Assembly (NCBI GenBank): GCA_030998015.1
Contig: JARWMV010000247.1
Span: forward strand, 434,001-498,000
DNA length: 64,000 bases
Reading direction: 5' to 3'
From: Ceratorhiza oryzae-sativae
Lineage: Eukaryota > Basidiomycota > Agaricomycetes > Cantharellales > Ceratobasidiaceae
Positions 35,472 through 47,498 of this stretch are shown in pieces; position 1 is the stretch's first letter, and each line of letters opens with the position of its first letter. A model generated the notes under the pieces. The model was not told the DNA's origin. It saw only the letters and a list, made by a program, of their open reading frames with translations, and did no database searches. The translations under genes and the position numbers were made by a program.

Positions 35472-37255
35472 TCAATTATCCCACCTGGCCATTGCAGCTT
35501 CAAAATCATCACCGTCCAAGTCAGATAGGTATGATTCAGTGTCGGATGAGGGCTCTTTGCGCCCCTTTTTATTCGATGTGGTGCCGCGGTTGGCCGTACT
35601 TGGCCGACCGACGGGTGTAGGCGTCTTTCTCCCGCTCCCTCCGCCTCCTCCACCTGTTGGTGGGACGGGTGATGGCTTGGATATAGGCGCAAAGTTGAGC
35701 TTTCCCGCTGAACTACTGCCAGCATTCGCCGGAGACTTTCCCTTTCCTTTCCCTGCTCCCTTGCCTCCGCTCCCACCTGGTGCCGTCTTTCCTGAGCTTC
35801 CCGGATTCTTCCCCACGGCCGGACCAACCCCTCTACGAGGCAACGCGGTTACCGTCAACGGCGTGCTGGCTCCACCCTTGTTAGGTACTTTGAACGGCTT
35901 GGATATTGCATCATATCCTTTGCCCAGGAACCCCATCCCCAGCCGTGTCTGAGATGAAGGGAACGCTCGAGGATACTGTGAGGCTGGTTTGGGTTGGTTT
36001 TGCGAAAGCTTTGAGGCGGCTGTTTGGGATGGCTGTCGTGAGTTGATCCGCATTCGGATGGGGCCGAGTCGAGGTTTCGGGTGAAGCGCGAGAATTGGGG
36101 GCTGGGATCGTCTGAGCTCGAACTTGGGGCTGTCGTGGGGGCTTGGGCTTGGGAGGGGAGGGTAGAGGTCGGACCGGCGGAGCTTGGCGAGATGAATTCG
36201 AACCCACAGAGGCTTTCTCCACAACCTTGGTATCCCCAGCGCGAGCCTCTAGGGCCTCCTCTAGGATGCCGGTCTCAACGGGAGATCCTGAAGGGGGGCT
36301 CGGTGTTGGAGTTGTGGTGAGATCAATGATTGGCAGACTTGCAGCTGGCGTGATTGGCGAATCGACGACGGTCGTTGCCGTCTTGTTTGATTCAGTCGAA
36401 TCTGAGCGGACGGAGAATGCTGATGTATTAATACGAACCGGTGCGAGAGAGGGCGCAGGTGGGACGGGGTTGGATGGTGCAGGGACGGGTGTATGGTCTT
36501 GGACTGGCGTTGGTGTTTTGGTTCGAGTTGCTAGAGCTGGACGGGGCAAAGGTGGTGGTGGTGGTTCTGTTTCCTCTCGCTCCTCCTCTTCGTCTTTCTC
36601 TTTGGACTCGGGCGAGATGAGAGATGAGGCGACAAGAGTTGGGACTGATGCGGGACGAGAGGCTGGGCGGGGTGGGGGAGTGCGCGGGCGTAGAGCAGAG
36701 CTAGAACTAGAACCAGATGTAGATGCAGACCCGCCACGGGATCCAGAGTCCAGCGGAGAACCAGCACTATCGTCATTTAGAGACGAGACGTCTGACAGCG
36801 GTGTGGTGATCGACAATGGCGAGTTGGTATCCGACTTGAGGATCCTCAACCTGGGCGGAGGCATGCTCGTGCTCGTACTTGCACTTGCAGGAGGGCCAAG
36901 AAGAACGGCGCCCGCACTCGACACGCGCTTGTTCTTGCTCTTTCGCGCTGGTATGCGTGCCTCGAGACCTTGCTCAAGACGTTCGAGGAGCTTGAGCGTG
37001 TCTTGCGAACCTGTCGAGTGCGAGACGGGCTGTCGTTTCCGCTTAATACCGTGCGAGTTTCTATGTTTCGGGCGTATGGGCTCCGTCGGGAGGGCCGGTG
37101 GGGGAGGTACGGGGGCTGAAGTGCCGGCGGTGGTGAGCTCGGTCTGGTCGATGGCGCCACTGCAACTCACCGTCCCGAAAGACGTCGCCGAGCACCTGAG
37201 CCTGCGTTGACTGCCACTGCACTGGATCGAGCTCCATCTCGAACCCATACTCCAT
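35472..37255 (-). CDS. low-complexity Ser/Pro-rich protein, unknown function
   Basis: A long minus-strand gene whose reading uses two frames. The upper part (37.15 to about 35.95 kb) is Pro/Ser/Thr-rich with KRKRQPVSHSTGSQDTLKLL near its start and RLKAFAKPTQ near its end. The lower part runs from RLGMGFLGKGYDAISKPFKV to the C-terminus SDLDGDDFEAAMARWDN, through Gly/Lys-rich repeats (GGKGAGKGKGK). The frame changes by one base near 35.94 kb. The N-terminus is probably MEYGFEMELDPVQWQSTQAQ at 37255, which is in yet another frame and needs a short intron or indel near 37.16 kb. The protein is mostly disordered. GKGYDAISKPFKV and the C-terminal DDFEAAMARWDN look like the conserved parts. No function assigned. 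Confidence 0.6.
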
Positions 37256-37381
37256 GATCCAAATTCAGGCCAGGGCGATGATGGACAGACCGTAGTCGAT
37301 GCGCGACGCGAGAGGAGAGCAAGTCACGTGGATTACATCAGCCTGGCGGTTGTACTGGCCCACATTTAGCTGCTTGCGACC

Positions 37382-38151
37382 ATGGCACTTCCCAAGGTTT
37401 GGTTGATGTAGTTGGTGATAGAGCTCGTGCTAACGACAGATCTTGCAGAGGATCATCAAGGTGTGTTGCAAAGGGGGCACTAGCGAATAGGGGCTCATGA
37501 GGAGACAGGAAACCGAGCGTCTGAACGCTGATCCCGCACCAGGGATTTCTGCCGCCCCGCACGAGGACAATCTACGTTATTTCGATGTGACGATCACGGG
37601 CCCAGATGGTTCTCCATTTGCTGGTGAGTACTGATCTTGGCCGTCGTTTGGGTGGCAGGATGACTGGGATGGCCACAGGCGGCATCTTCAAGCTCGAGCT
37701 CTTTTTGCCTGAAGAATATCCGATGAGCCCACCCAAGGTCCGGTTCTTGACCAAGATTTACCATCCGAATATCGGTGGGTCCCCCGCATCGGATGCTGTG
37801 CATAGACAGAGCTGAATGGCGCGTAGATAAACTCGGACGCATTTGCCTGGATATTCTCAAGGGTTTGTCTCTTTTGTTTCTTTTCGCCTGAATCGCCACT
37901 TGACACCTTGGCCTCTTCTGCAGACAAATGGTCACCAGCACTCCAGATTCGCACGGTCCTGCTCTCGATACAAGCGCTGTTGTCTGCCCCGAACCCCGAC
38001 GACCCCCTGGCTACAGACGTTGGTCACCCTAGCCTTCCTTTATTGGCTCTACTAATGCGATTTTTTCCAGGTGGCAAAGCACTACAAGGAGAATGAACAG
38101 GATGCGATCCGAGTAAGCAAAGAGTGGACTGAGAAGTATGCGAGCGGGTAG
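37382..38151 (+). CDS. UBC13: ubiquitin-conjugating enzyme E2, Ubc13 type
   Basis: Seven exons (37382-37396, 37449-37460, 37509-37623, 37679-37774, 37827-37862, 37924-38018, 38071-38151) join perfectly into 149 residues. The sequence is that of Ubc13 throughout: [111 protein letters not shown]. The HPN motif and the active-site Cys in RICLDILK are present. With a Uev (Mms2-like) partner Ubc13 builds Lys63-linked ubiquitin chains for post-replication DNA repair and endocytosis. The first two coding exons are only 15 and 12 nt. Confidence 0.97.
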
Positions 38152-38587
38152 CGTAGGTCATATTAGATGGAAATAGTGTCGCACATATAATATAGAAATA
38201 AGGATGTTATGTTGCGCGCGCTGAACACACCGCATTCGTACGAGCCAGAGCCGGAGCACGCCCGCCTGACGGACCATATATGGACCTGGGGCGTTTCTCA
38301 CCAGCAGCCAATTTGAATTGATTATACGGCTCATTTACGGTCCGGACCCCCCTTGCCTTGTGACGACGACCACGTCTTTGCGCCTACACTGTGTTGTCAC
38401 TCGAACCGCGAGCCGAGTCTTTTACAATTCTTTGCATCTGAATCGTATCGTACATCAAGTTGGGCCAAGCGGCTAGCCGCCCGAGTCCTACGTCGTCTCT
38501 GTCCCAGTCTGGTGCGTTGTCCCTCTGTCCACGAGTCGGCTGCTAATAAGATGACGGACAGCATCGAGTTGGACGGGCAGGACGGAA

Positions 38588-41500
38588 ATGAGTGGAGCAA
38601 GTGCCCCGCCGCTGGTGGGGTTCCATCCGCCTGTCCACCAGCACCGGTACAGTCACTCGCGGATTAGCCACTCGGATCCAAGCTACCATCGCTCCTCGTC
38701 CTCGTCTCATTCTAACAACCCAGGCGGGAGTAGCCATGTCTATTCAAACGCGAGCACAGGCACAAATTCGCATATCCAAACCAGCCAGGACTCGGCCCCG
38801 AGCGAGACGGGCGGCGACTCGGTGTCGTCGTCGAGCAAGCGGCCGTTTCCGTTTTCCAACGGCTCCCAGGAGAGAGACAAGCGTGCGCGCAGTTGCGAGG
38901 CGAGTGGGAGCGGGAGTGGAAGTCGCAACACACGGGACGGTCCTGCCGCAGGAGGAAGCAGGGGTGCGGGTGGGCTGTCAGAGAAGGCGAGGCCAGTGGG
39001 AGTCGTGCGAATGCAGCAGGGGACAACCATGACGAAGAGGCCGACGTTGATAGCTCGATCGGCGACGCCCAGCGAGATGACGAGGTGCGTGGACCGTGGC
39101 CTTATCTATCCAATGTCCCCACTCAGATTTATTTCATTTCCCAGTCGAATTATGCATCTGCAGCCGAGTCCCCACCACACGACCCATCAGTCCAAACCCC
39201 AACCGCGCGGCCGTTTGCACTCGACTCGTACCCGATGGAACCACGGGGTGTCTCACCCGCACCCCGGATACCGACGCCCGCCGCTCTGCGTTCGCCGTCG
39301 CCTCTCTTGTCGTCAGTATCAACAACGGCTCCGACTGCGCCCTCTTCTGCGCGGCTCGCCCCGCTGCGCGCACCCTCCGCATCTGGGCTCGACCGCCTAC
39401 CACTCCTCTCAATGCACGTTTTGACCGGAGATGAATCAGAACCACAGCCCTCGATGGACACGACCTGGCTGGACGATGCGGTGCCCATGCCCCGCGGACT
39501 GGAGCCGTTTACGTCTGCCCAACACTCGACCATCCCCTACCGGTCTCATTCGCCTGTTCGCCTGTTCCGGGCGTTGCCAGGCACGCGCCGCGTTCGGTCT
39601 CCACCACCGCCCCAGTCCAACCGGGTCTCAGTGATTGGGTTTGGGAGCTCGAGTGTGGATAGCGCCTTGCCGACTAGTGTGAACGTTGGCGAACGAGTGC
39701 CGTTGCCGTGGGTCGATTTGGAGGTCGAGTCTGGGTCCGGCTCTAGGTCGTCTTCGGGAATGGGTGCGTCGGGCATGATTGATTCGACAACTGGGGCAGT
39801 TGGGTCAGCATCCGAAATGGCATCTCAAATGATCGACCCAACAGTGTCGCAGACAATCGACTCGACGGCGTCTGTAGCTGGGAGTAGGAGTGAGAGACCC
39901 GACGAGTCGCTTTTGCCGATTGTAAGTGGACCTGGCTCCCCTCCGTTTGGTGGGCTTGCGTCCTCGACGGAACACTCGGTCGCATCGACAGTCCAATCCG
40001 ATGACGGGTCTCGTTCCATAGAACAACCCAATCCAACCCTAAGCCTTCAAAGCGAACTCGAAACCGCCGGACACTCGGCTTCAGCAACTTTTGGTTCTCC
40101 CGTCCACCTCTGGCAGCTCCACTTCATCTCGAACGACTCCGTCTGGGTACACTCGTCGGCCGCCGCCTGCACTCTCGCTCCGTGGGTTTCCTACATCCCC
40201 GACATTCTCGGCCACATCTGCTTCCCCGTCATCATTTATCCTACAGGAATCGCCAACTTTTCCTGTCTCGGCATCCCCCCGTACCTCGACGTTTGATCTG
40301 GCGGTAACCCCTCCGGGCAGCGCCCTCCCCAGTTTTGTTGCACGCATGATGGAAGTAGATTCGCCTGTGCGTGAAGGTGGAGGTAAAAATTCGCTTTTTT
40401 TGAAAGATAAATTGCCGTAACTGAATCGAGTGTCTTCCGTCCAGATCACGCATACACCATCCCCGAACTCGTATTGGAACCCCGAGCAGAGAACGATGCG
40501 GCGTCGATTGATGCATTGAGGCGCTTTGCAAACGGTGGCTCATATTTTACTGAATCATCCGAACCCGAGATTCGTCGGGAGCCGATCCGGTTCCCGCTCG
40601 AAGCACTTGGGTCCTTGGCTTCAACGACAGAAGATTTAACCACACGGACATTGCGCCAATTTGACGAGGCTCACTCGGAACCCGTCTTATTCCCACCGCA
40701 ACGGGAGGAGTCCGAAGTCGCCCAACCAGGATCATCGGCCTCGGGATTTCCCTCAAACAACGATGGCAGGAATTCGTCGGCGTTTGCCTCGAGTGGCGCG
40801 AATTCAACTGCTCACCCGACGACCGAGTCATCGGCCTCGCGTCCGTCCGATCTCGGCTCGGTATATTCGCAGCGGCTAACCGAGTCTGGGGCGTCTTTCC
40901 CATCCCGTCCGTCAATGTCAGACACTTCGTCCCCGTCGTTCCGTGCCAACGTGAGCCCAGGACCTGAGCTTAACATGGGCTCTAGACCGGGGCGCGTCGT
41001 GCGCGATATGAGTTGGTCGTTTTCGGACGTGTTTAACCAGGCCGAGCCGGCGCAGTCGAGTCATGAACCCGGTCGACCTGAGGAGCAGCAACAGCGGCAG
41101 GACGATACCCGTGCAGGTGTAAGGAATGCGTTGAGTAGGGCTGCTCGTTTACCCGGTTCGGGGAGTTTGCCTCGATTACACCTCAATGCGCTTCCGCGTG
41201 TGAGCAACGGGGAAGATGAGCAATCGCAAGCCTGGAGCGCCATGACGGCGTCAAACTCAACCAACTTGAGCCGGACCCCGCCTGGGATCGGACCTGGATC
41301 GAACGAGCGCGACCCGAACCTGGTTTCCGACGTTTGGCTTGGAGAAGGCTCTGGGACTGGCTCTCGGCCTCTACCTCCACTTCCGTCTCGAAGAATGTCG
41401 TCTGCGCGTTGGATAGAATTGTTTGCTGATAACGCTCAACCTGTGGCTGTTCCAAACGCCCCGCGCCCGATGAACAGGTCCCGACCACCTGAGATCGGAA

Positions 41501-44500
41501 TTTCGTCTACGGATAACTCGCTTTTCGATCCACTGAGCGGCATGAGCTGGTCGTCTGACACACACTCGAGCCCTACCCAAGTAGCCTCGTTTGGTGAATC
41601 ACCCCGATCACAGCCTCAACCAGAAACGAGGCAAGATTCTGCACAGGATTCACTTACGAGGTATCAAACATTTGCTCAGTCTATCGAAGAGCTCCGCCGT
41701 TCGCCTGCACCGCTCAATCCAGCGCGTCAATGGATTTCTTCTCCAAATGCAGGGACAGGATTGCGTCTACCCCCTGTCATCGCGCCCTCTTCGACCACAG
41801 CGTTGTCTACTGGATTGGACACTGCTCGAACAGAGTCGACCGGTCTTAGCGGAATTTCGACATGGTATGACAGCGGGAATCCCAGCAATTCGAGACCACC
41901 ATGGGCTACGCCCCGCCACGAGCCACTGCCAATGCTTGATGAGCCACGTCGCCCATCAAGAAGCCCATATAACTATACTAACGCCAGCCGTCAGGCGCCC
42001 GTCTCTCCCCCTGAACCACCATCCCGACCGACCGAACGTGGCGGAAACTGGCTACGCGAGTGGGACGCGAGCGCGACCGGCGATCAAGACTCGTACGAGA
42101 GGACTATTGGCAACACCGAGATACAGAACCAACCACAGCTCGCCGCCTATGGAACCGCCGCGCATAGTTCATCGCCCGTTGACTCAGCTAAGCGGAACGC
42201 AGGTGCAAGGTCGAATGTGGGACGAGTATGGGGTGCGTCATGAACCCCGACCGTGGCCCGCGATGAATCGGCCGACCAGCCTCGTTTCAAATGGGTTTGG
42301 GGACGATTACCTTTCGAGCGAGTGGCCTGGAAGCGGCAATTCGATGGACCTCTGGACGCCTCGCCACCCGCCCCGGCGCTCCGAAATCCTCCCCCCTCGC
42401 GTACACGACCCCGATCAACCTGGCCAGTTTTCCGAACCGACTGGCAATAGAATATCCGATTTGCCCTTCTCCGAGTCTCCTCCGTCTCTCCAAGAATTCA
42501 TCGACATGGGTCGTGACAGCAGTTACTACAATGACTCGTTTTCATCAGACGTCTTCCAATCGTTCCAGCGAACCAATGCCCAAAGAGCGGTGCCTGAATT
42601 GACTACACCCGATTTCCGCCTTGCGAGCGACGCCCTGAGACGTTCATTGGCGAATAACCCTCCCCGTGCTCGGGACAGCTCGAGCCGTCCAGGACAAGCG
42701 CGCAGTCCGCCAAACCGGCGCTTCTTTGGGATGGGCGAAACGCCAGTGCAATCCCAACCAGGCAGTTCCACCAGCCAAAGCGAGCGGCCAAGGCCGTCTC
42801 TCCACAGAGATAGATACGATCGTTCACAGCTTGACCGAGTGCGCCAGTTTCTGCAGTCTGGTGAGTGGCTCTTGACTCTTGTCCATAATCTGGCCTGTTC
42901 ACGGTGACTTGACAGGCTCGGGTGAGCCGAGAGAGCGAGAAAGTGTTAGACGGCGGATGGCCAGCTTTGGGCGTTCCTCTCAACCAACACGGAGTGAGTA
43001 CTTGCAGAAACGAATGTCATGGATCACTGCTAATAGGTATTACAGGACGTTCTTTTACAGCCGCGATTGTCCCAGAGCCCATTTCTCCGACCTCCGTTGA
43101 ACCCAATAGGCATAATCAGTGGCCTCGTGAATCGGATATTCAACCCGAGCGCCCATCCCTCTTACGACACGATCTCTCGAGCTGGTCCTCCACCGATAAC
43201 CCATCACGAAATAGCCTTCACGAGCTCATCCAGGCAGCTTCTCGGGTACGGCGTCGTCGGACCCTGTTACCAGAGGCTCCATCGAGACGAGGGCCTTCTG
43301 GTTTCCTTCATACAATGGATCACGCGATAAACCAGGTCGAGTCAGGATTGCTTCAGCTCCATGCACTTGCAGATGAAAGCAGCGAATCGATGCGTCGATT
43401 TAGCATGCAGCCAGACGCGGTGGCGTCCCCGACGACCTATGAAGATCTTTCGCCTAGCTCACGAATGGATTGGGCGGAAGACCAACCTGATAGAAGCTCT
43501 CCGCCGCCCAGATTGCCACCATTGGAATTTTCGCAATTGCCGCGGAACGTGGATTGGCCATCATCACGCCGGAATAACCTTGATCGACGCTACGAGGAGG
43601 AAGATGAGATGTTTAGCGGAGTATCTGGTCGTGCGGCCCCCCCGCGGAGCTTATCGAGCTATCCCGAACATAGGCCAATCCCGCGCGAATCGGTACCCAG
43701 GGTAATTCGTTCGTCCTATGCGTACGACTCGTGGGGAGGGGATGCCGTGGGTGTCGAGGCGTGGCCAAATGAAGTGCCCGCGGCCACGACCATGCGTGAC
43801 CGGGTTCTGTTCCGAGCATCAGCTCCAGGTCGCGATCCTCCAGATAATGCGGGCCGTGCTCGAATTCTTCGGCCCCCAGAGAGTGGGAGTTCCTCTACGC
43901 AGCCTGCCCAACCCTTGGCCTCGTTTGCGCGTCTACATCGCAGAAGGCCATCCCGCCCAACGTACCGCCACCTGCACCTACATCGCCCTCACCCCCACGC
44001 TCATACACTTCCCGGCTCTCCAACTTTCTCCCTCGTCGCCGTGGTGGAGCGCCAAATAGCGATGACAATGACGATTGGACCCACCCGGTCCCCTCGAGCG
44101 GACGGATGTTTTTCCTCCGGCCTCGTGGCAGAGGACGAACTACGTCTGGAGGAGATTTTTTACGGGATGAAGAGTTCGATGATTCGTACGAGGGTCTGCT
44201 TCGGCTGGCCGCACGTATTGGAGACGCAAAACCGCGCGGTACACCCGCAGAAATCATCCAATCCATGCCAACGGGAAAGTATGCGAGTTGCCAGGGTGCT
44301 AAAGCAGAGACACGGTGTCCGATTTGCCTAGATGATTATGAGCAAGAAGATGTAGTTGCGTTAATCAAGGGATGCTCGCATTGGTTCCATAAGGATTGCA
44401 TTCAGGTGAGCTGGTCCAAGTTGGCTTAGCGTGAGTATACGACTGACGTCCGGCTGTTTGCGTTATCATTAGCAATGGCTCGGGTATGTATCTGATCGTA

Positions 44501-44653
44501 TGGGACCAGATTAGACTTTTTGAATCTAACGTTTTGGTTTTTGACAGTAATTCCCGAACTTGCCCTGTCTGCCGAGGTCAGGTTGATGCCGAGCCCAGTA
44601 GCGAGCCTGAGGCTGGGCCTAGCTCGAATGTCAGTGGGAACATGTGGTCATGA
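38588..44653 (+). CDS. RING-H2 E3 ubiquitin ligase-like protein, very long disordered N-terminus
   Basis: A 6 kb, mostly intron-poor gene. From MSGASAPPLVGFHPPVHQHR at 38588 it runs through long Ser/Pro/Arg-rich, Gln-poor disordered sequence to a C-terminal RING-H2: ETRCPICLDDYEQEDVVALI, GCSHWFHKDCIQ, then two short introns and QWLGNSRTCPVCRGQVDAEP, ending NVSGNMWS at 44653. The ring has the C-x2-C, C-x-H-x2-H, C and C-x2-C ligands, the E3 signature. The frame moves by single bases several times (near 39.0, 40.1, 42.18 and 43.95 kb). An intron lies at about 42861-42915 and another near 42988-43035. Short repeated acidic/aromatic patches such as DMSWSFSDVFNQ, DPLSGMSWSSD and MDWAEDQPD occur in the disordered part. 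Substrates are unknown. Confidence 0.75.
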
Positions 44654-44954
44654 ATTTGAACTTGAAATCTTGCCTCGTTTTTTTCTTTGTTTGTTTCTTC
44701 TTCCTTGAATTGTATGTTGACCATATATATGTATATATACTGAACTTATGAACTTATGTCTGCCAGTGTTGAATATCCAAGAATCCATGAATCCATAAAC
44801 ATGGTGATGGCAATAAAACAAAATACGAAAATAGTGCATACATCCAGCAAAGAGCCAGGTAGTCATTAGCATACAAGAAGCATGAGCGAGCCCGGATCGT
44901 ACAAAGATGACTATAGATACCAAATGAAAATGAAAAAGCCTAGATCGAAGGAAA

Positions 44955-45620
44955 TCACGTCGGCAAAGGGAATCCAGTAGGTGTCATCGTGGAAAACATT
45001 GTGCCGGTGACGGTATCATCTAGTTCGTAAATGGTCATGCCGCCTCGGACGCGCCCAACGTAGCCAAACATGCGTTTGTAGGGGGCCGCTCTGTCGAGTA
45101 TCTCGAGTGGGTCCGCGTCCTTGGAGGGGCCTGGCTGGAGATAGCTCCGGCATTCGAAGATGACCGAGGCCAGGTCATGATCGTTTCGGAGAAAATGCTC
45201 GACGATCGGAATGAACGCCAGCGCGACGGGGGTCTTGGGCGGAAACTCGTTGGTGACGGCGAGCTTGGGGGTGTGGGCGTACATGCTGCGCTGGGTGGGC
45301 GACGTGCTGATGTTGAGCTGGGGGTCCGGCAGGAAGCCGAATGAGCAGCGCGCATAGACATCCCGACTGTTTTCCGCCCGCGAAAAGGATATATACTGGT
45401 CCGGCTGGGAGGGCATTCCCTGGAACCCACCGGGGGACCGCGGTGGGGTCGGGATATGTGGGTCGCCGGCGCTGGGGGCGGTGACGACCCGGACCTCGAT
45501 GGTGCCGTCGAGGGGCGACTCGTCCATAAAGTGCTGGAGCAGCGCCGGGATGGACGGATACGAGGTGGCGAGGTCCAGGCGGTAGAGGACGGTGCGGTAG
45601 TCGTTCATCATTTTCTGCAT
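44955..45620 (-). CDS. hypothetical protein, 221 residues
   Basis: A single uninterrupted frame of 221 residues from MQKMMNDYRTVLYRLDLATS at 45620. The N-terminus looks helical. The middle has a Pro-rich loop (PHIPTPPRSPGGFQGMPSQP). The C-terminal half is regular (TPVALAFIPIVEHFLRNDHD, AAPYKRMFGYVGRVRGGMTI), ending STMTPTGFPLPT. Codon use is strongly GC-rich as in neighbouring genes. I do not recognise the family. An upstream exon ending in Ala/Gly-rich sequence (45.62-45.69 kb) is possible, since a splice acceptor-like cag precedes codon 3. Confidence 0.6.
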   Translation of the reverse strand: MQKMMNDYRTVLYRLDLATSYPSIPALLQHFMDESPLDGTIEVRVVTAPSAGDPHIPTPPRSPGGFQGMPSQPDQYISFSRAENSRDVYARCSFGFLPDPQLNISTSPTQRSMYAHTPKLAVTNEFPPKTPVALAFIPIVEHFLRNDHDLASVIFECRSYLQPGPSKDADPLEILDRAAPYKRMFGYVGRVRGGMTIYELDDTVTGTMFSTMTPTGFPLPT

Positions 45621-46034
45621 TGCGGTCAGAGTCAGCTCCAGTCGCAGCTCCAGCGCCCGCTCGAGCTCCAGCCCCTGCGCTAGAACTCACTTACGGCCGG
45701 CAGGGGTCTAATTGGCGTAGCGATGCGCTAGAAGTCTGGCGGGAGGGCATGGATCCACACGCTCGAGCAGCCGTATTTGACAGGCGACCCAAGACGGCCA
45801 GGGCCCGTACCGGCGCGCCGTCTTCACTCGCTCGCATCCTCGCCGCATGCATTGCTACTTACGACCGCACCCAACCTGCGATCCCGATGTGGGCTCGAAA
45901 AGCGGGCTCGATGGCAAGCGTTGTTCGGACCCCAGTTCGGCTCCGAACCGAACAGCCAACGGCCCATTCATCCCAATCACACATGCCTGTTGCAGCTGTG
46001 GCGCCTGGGACCAGGAAACAACGACTATTCATTA

Positions 46035-46991
46035 CTAGGCCTGTTTACTTTTGATCGCTGACACCCTCAGTGCTTCTGCGATGTCAATCCCGAGCACACA
46101 CGCAATCGCCGTTGGCACAACCAGCCACAGTCTTTCCCGCGGCCCGTACAGTCAGCACACATATAATAGGCAACTCGAGGTATATAGCGCTCACCCCTAT
46201 ACGTCATTTCAAATTTCGGACATGGGATTAGAGTCTAGCTCCGATAACAAATATGAAAGAATCCACTCACGTTTGGTATCGCGAATAGTACGATCCATTT
46301 CAGCGGTGGGTTGTGGCCGGTGGTACACCAGGAACAGAAATAGTCTTGCAGCCAGTACAAAACAGTCTTGGATACTGTCATAACTACGGCTGTCGGATTC
46401 GATATGCGGCCGAACAGTCACATTAGGCTATATTGGTGGCAGCCGATCATCCAAGGCGACCTCTTACCCATAAAACCAACCAAAGGTGCTATACTATTTG
46501 GCCGTACATGAGCGAAATAGACGTAGCCAAGCTACGGCATCAACGGCCTTGTCAATATATAGGAACAAGCTTAGCCATGTCACCTACATTCATGACAGTC
46601 TCGACAACGTTCATGAACGCTATTTCAAAGCCTCTGTTTTACTCGAGGATATCGCTGGGTTTCTACAACTCACATTGGGCATTCGGGAAACCGTCACCCC
46701 TATTATATGATGGCCAGCCATAGACCTAGCCGATTTCAAGCGGTAAGAACCCTCTTCGGAAATAAGTTGAAACCACCCACATGGTCGACGTCAGCATACA
46801 GGGCATACGGGTTCCATATCCAGTGCAAATCGCCTCCGACCATTGAACGAGGTCTAATCATCGGGTGTCAGTCTGGGGTCACATCGTTTGATCGGAGCTC
46901 GGTACCTGAAAAAACAGTATGTTGCATCCCAAGCGATGACAGGCGCGGTGATGAGAAACCAAGCAGAAATCCAAGCATGTCTCGTACGCAT
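46035..46991 (-). CDS. EXPERA/emopamil-binding-protein-like membrane protein
   Basis: Exons 46906-46991, 46781-46853, 46674-46725, 46588-46619, 46468-46531 and 46271-46374 join in phase. Then a last exon ends at 46035, with an acceptor I could not fix. The protein reads MRTRHAWISAWFLITAPVIA, WDATYCFFRPRSMVGGDLHW, IWNPYALYADVDHVYGWPSY, AQSFMNVVETVMNLGYVYFA, APLVGFMVSKTVLYWLQDYF, HNPPLKWIVLFAIPN and GPRERLWLVVPTAIACVLGI. Four hydrophobic helices with Trp/Tyr/Asn-Glu positions fit the EBP/EXPERA fold (sterol isomerase and relatives). The fungal members of this type are mostly uncharacterised; an enzyme role is inference. Every ORF piece alone is short, so automatic callers may miss it. Confidence 0.65.
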
Positions 46992-47204
46992 GTTGTGCTC
47001 GTGTGAGACGGAGTGTGGAAGAGTTCAACAGCCCAGATGTTTCTTCTTCGCTTAAAACGCGTGTCAATGAAAGTGGTGTCATCACGTGAGACTTTCCGGT
47101 GTCGGAACTTCGCCTTTCAGCCTCCATTATCAACCACCCCTCTGTCCCCCACTTATCGTACGATAATATCCAACCCCCCCCCCCGGCATAAAAATAGATA
47201 TGTT

Positions 47205-47498
47205 CTATTCTTGGTTTCTGCTGGTTTCTGTGTGGCTTTTGCCACCTGAATCGTTACCGCCTGGGGCTTTGTAATCACTCGTACCATTTGCTTTATGCGT
47301 CCTCAATCTTTTCAGTTCGTGGCGGCTCGCAGCCATGTCATCTACTACGGTACCGATGGATACACACATGACTTGGTCGTGTGAGCCGTGTTTAAGCTTT
47401 TTGGATGGAAATGATCGGCCCCTCGGGTATTCCGACCATGGGTCGTTTGTATCCCAGGACATTTCTAGACTACCCTTGACCGCGAAGAATCTCACCAT
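47205..47498 (-). CDS. possible small protein, 97 residues
   Basis: An uninterrupted frame, MVRFFAVKGSLEMSWDTNDP, then YPRGRSFPSKKLKHGSHDQV, with a charged C-terminal half rich in Lys, Ser and Gly. No family is recognised and no flanking exon is needed. It is longer than most chance frames in this region, but that is the only support. Confidence 0.25.
   Translation of the reverse strand: MVRFFAVKGSLEMSWDTNDPWSEYPRGRSFPSKKLKHGSHDQVMCVSIGTVVDDMAASRHELKRLRTHKANGTSDYKAPGGNDSGGKSHTETSRNQE

Noticed and set aside
36143..37210. Long plus-strand frame opposite the Ser/Pro-rich gene
   Set aside because: Mirror of a low-complexity gene on the other strand; Gly/Arg/Val-rich sequence with no splice sites or domain.
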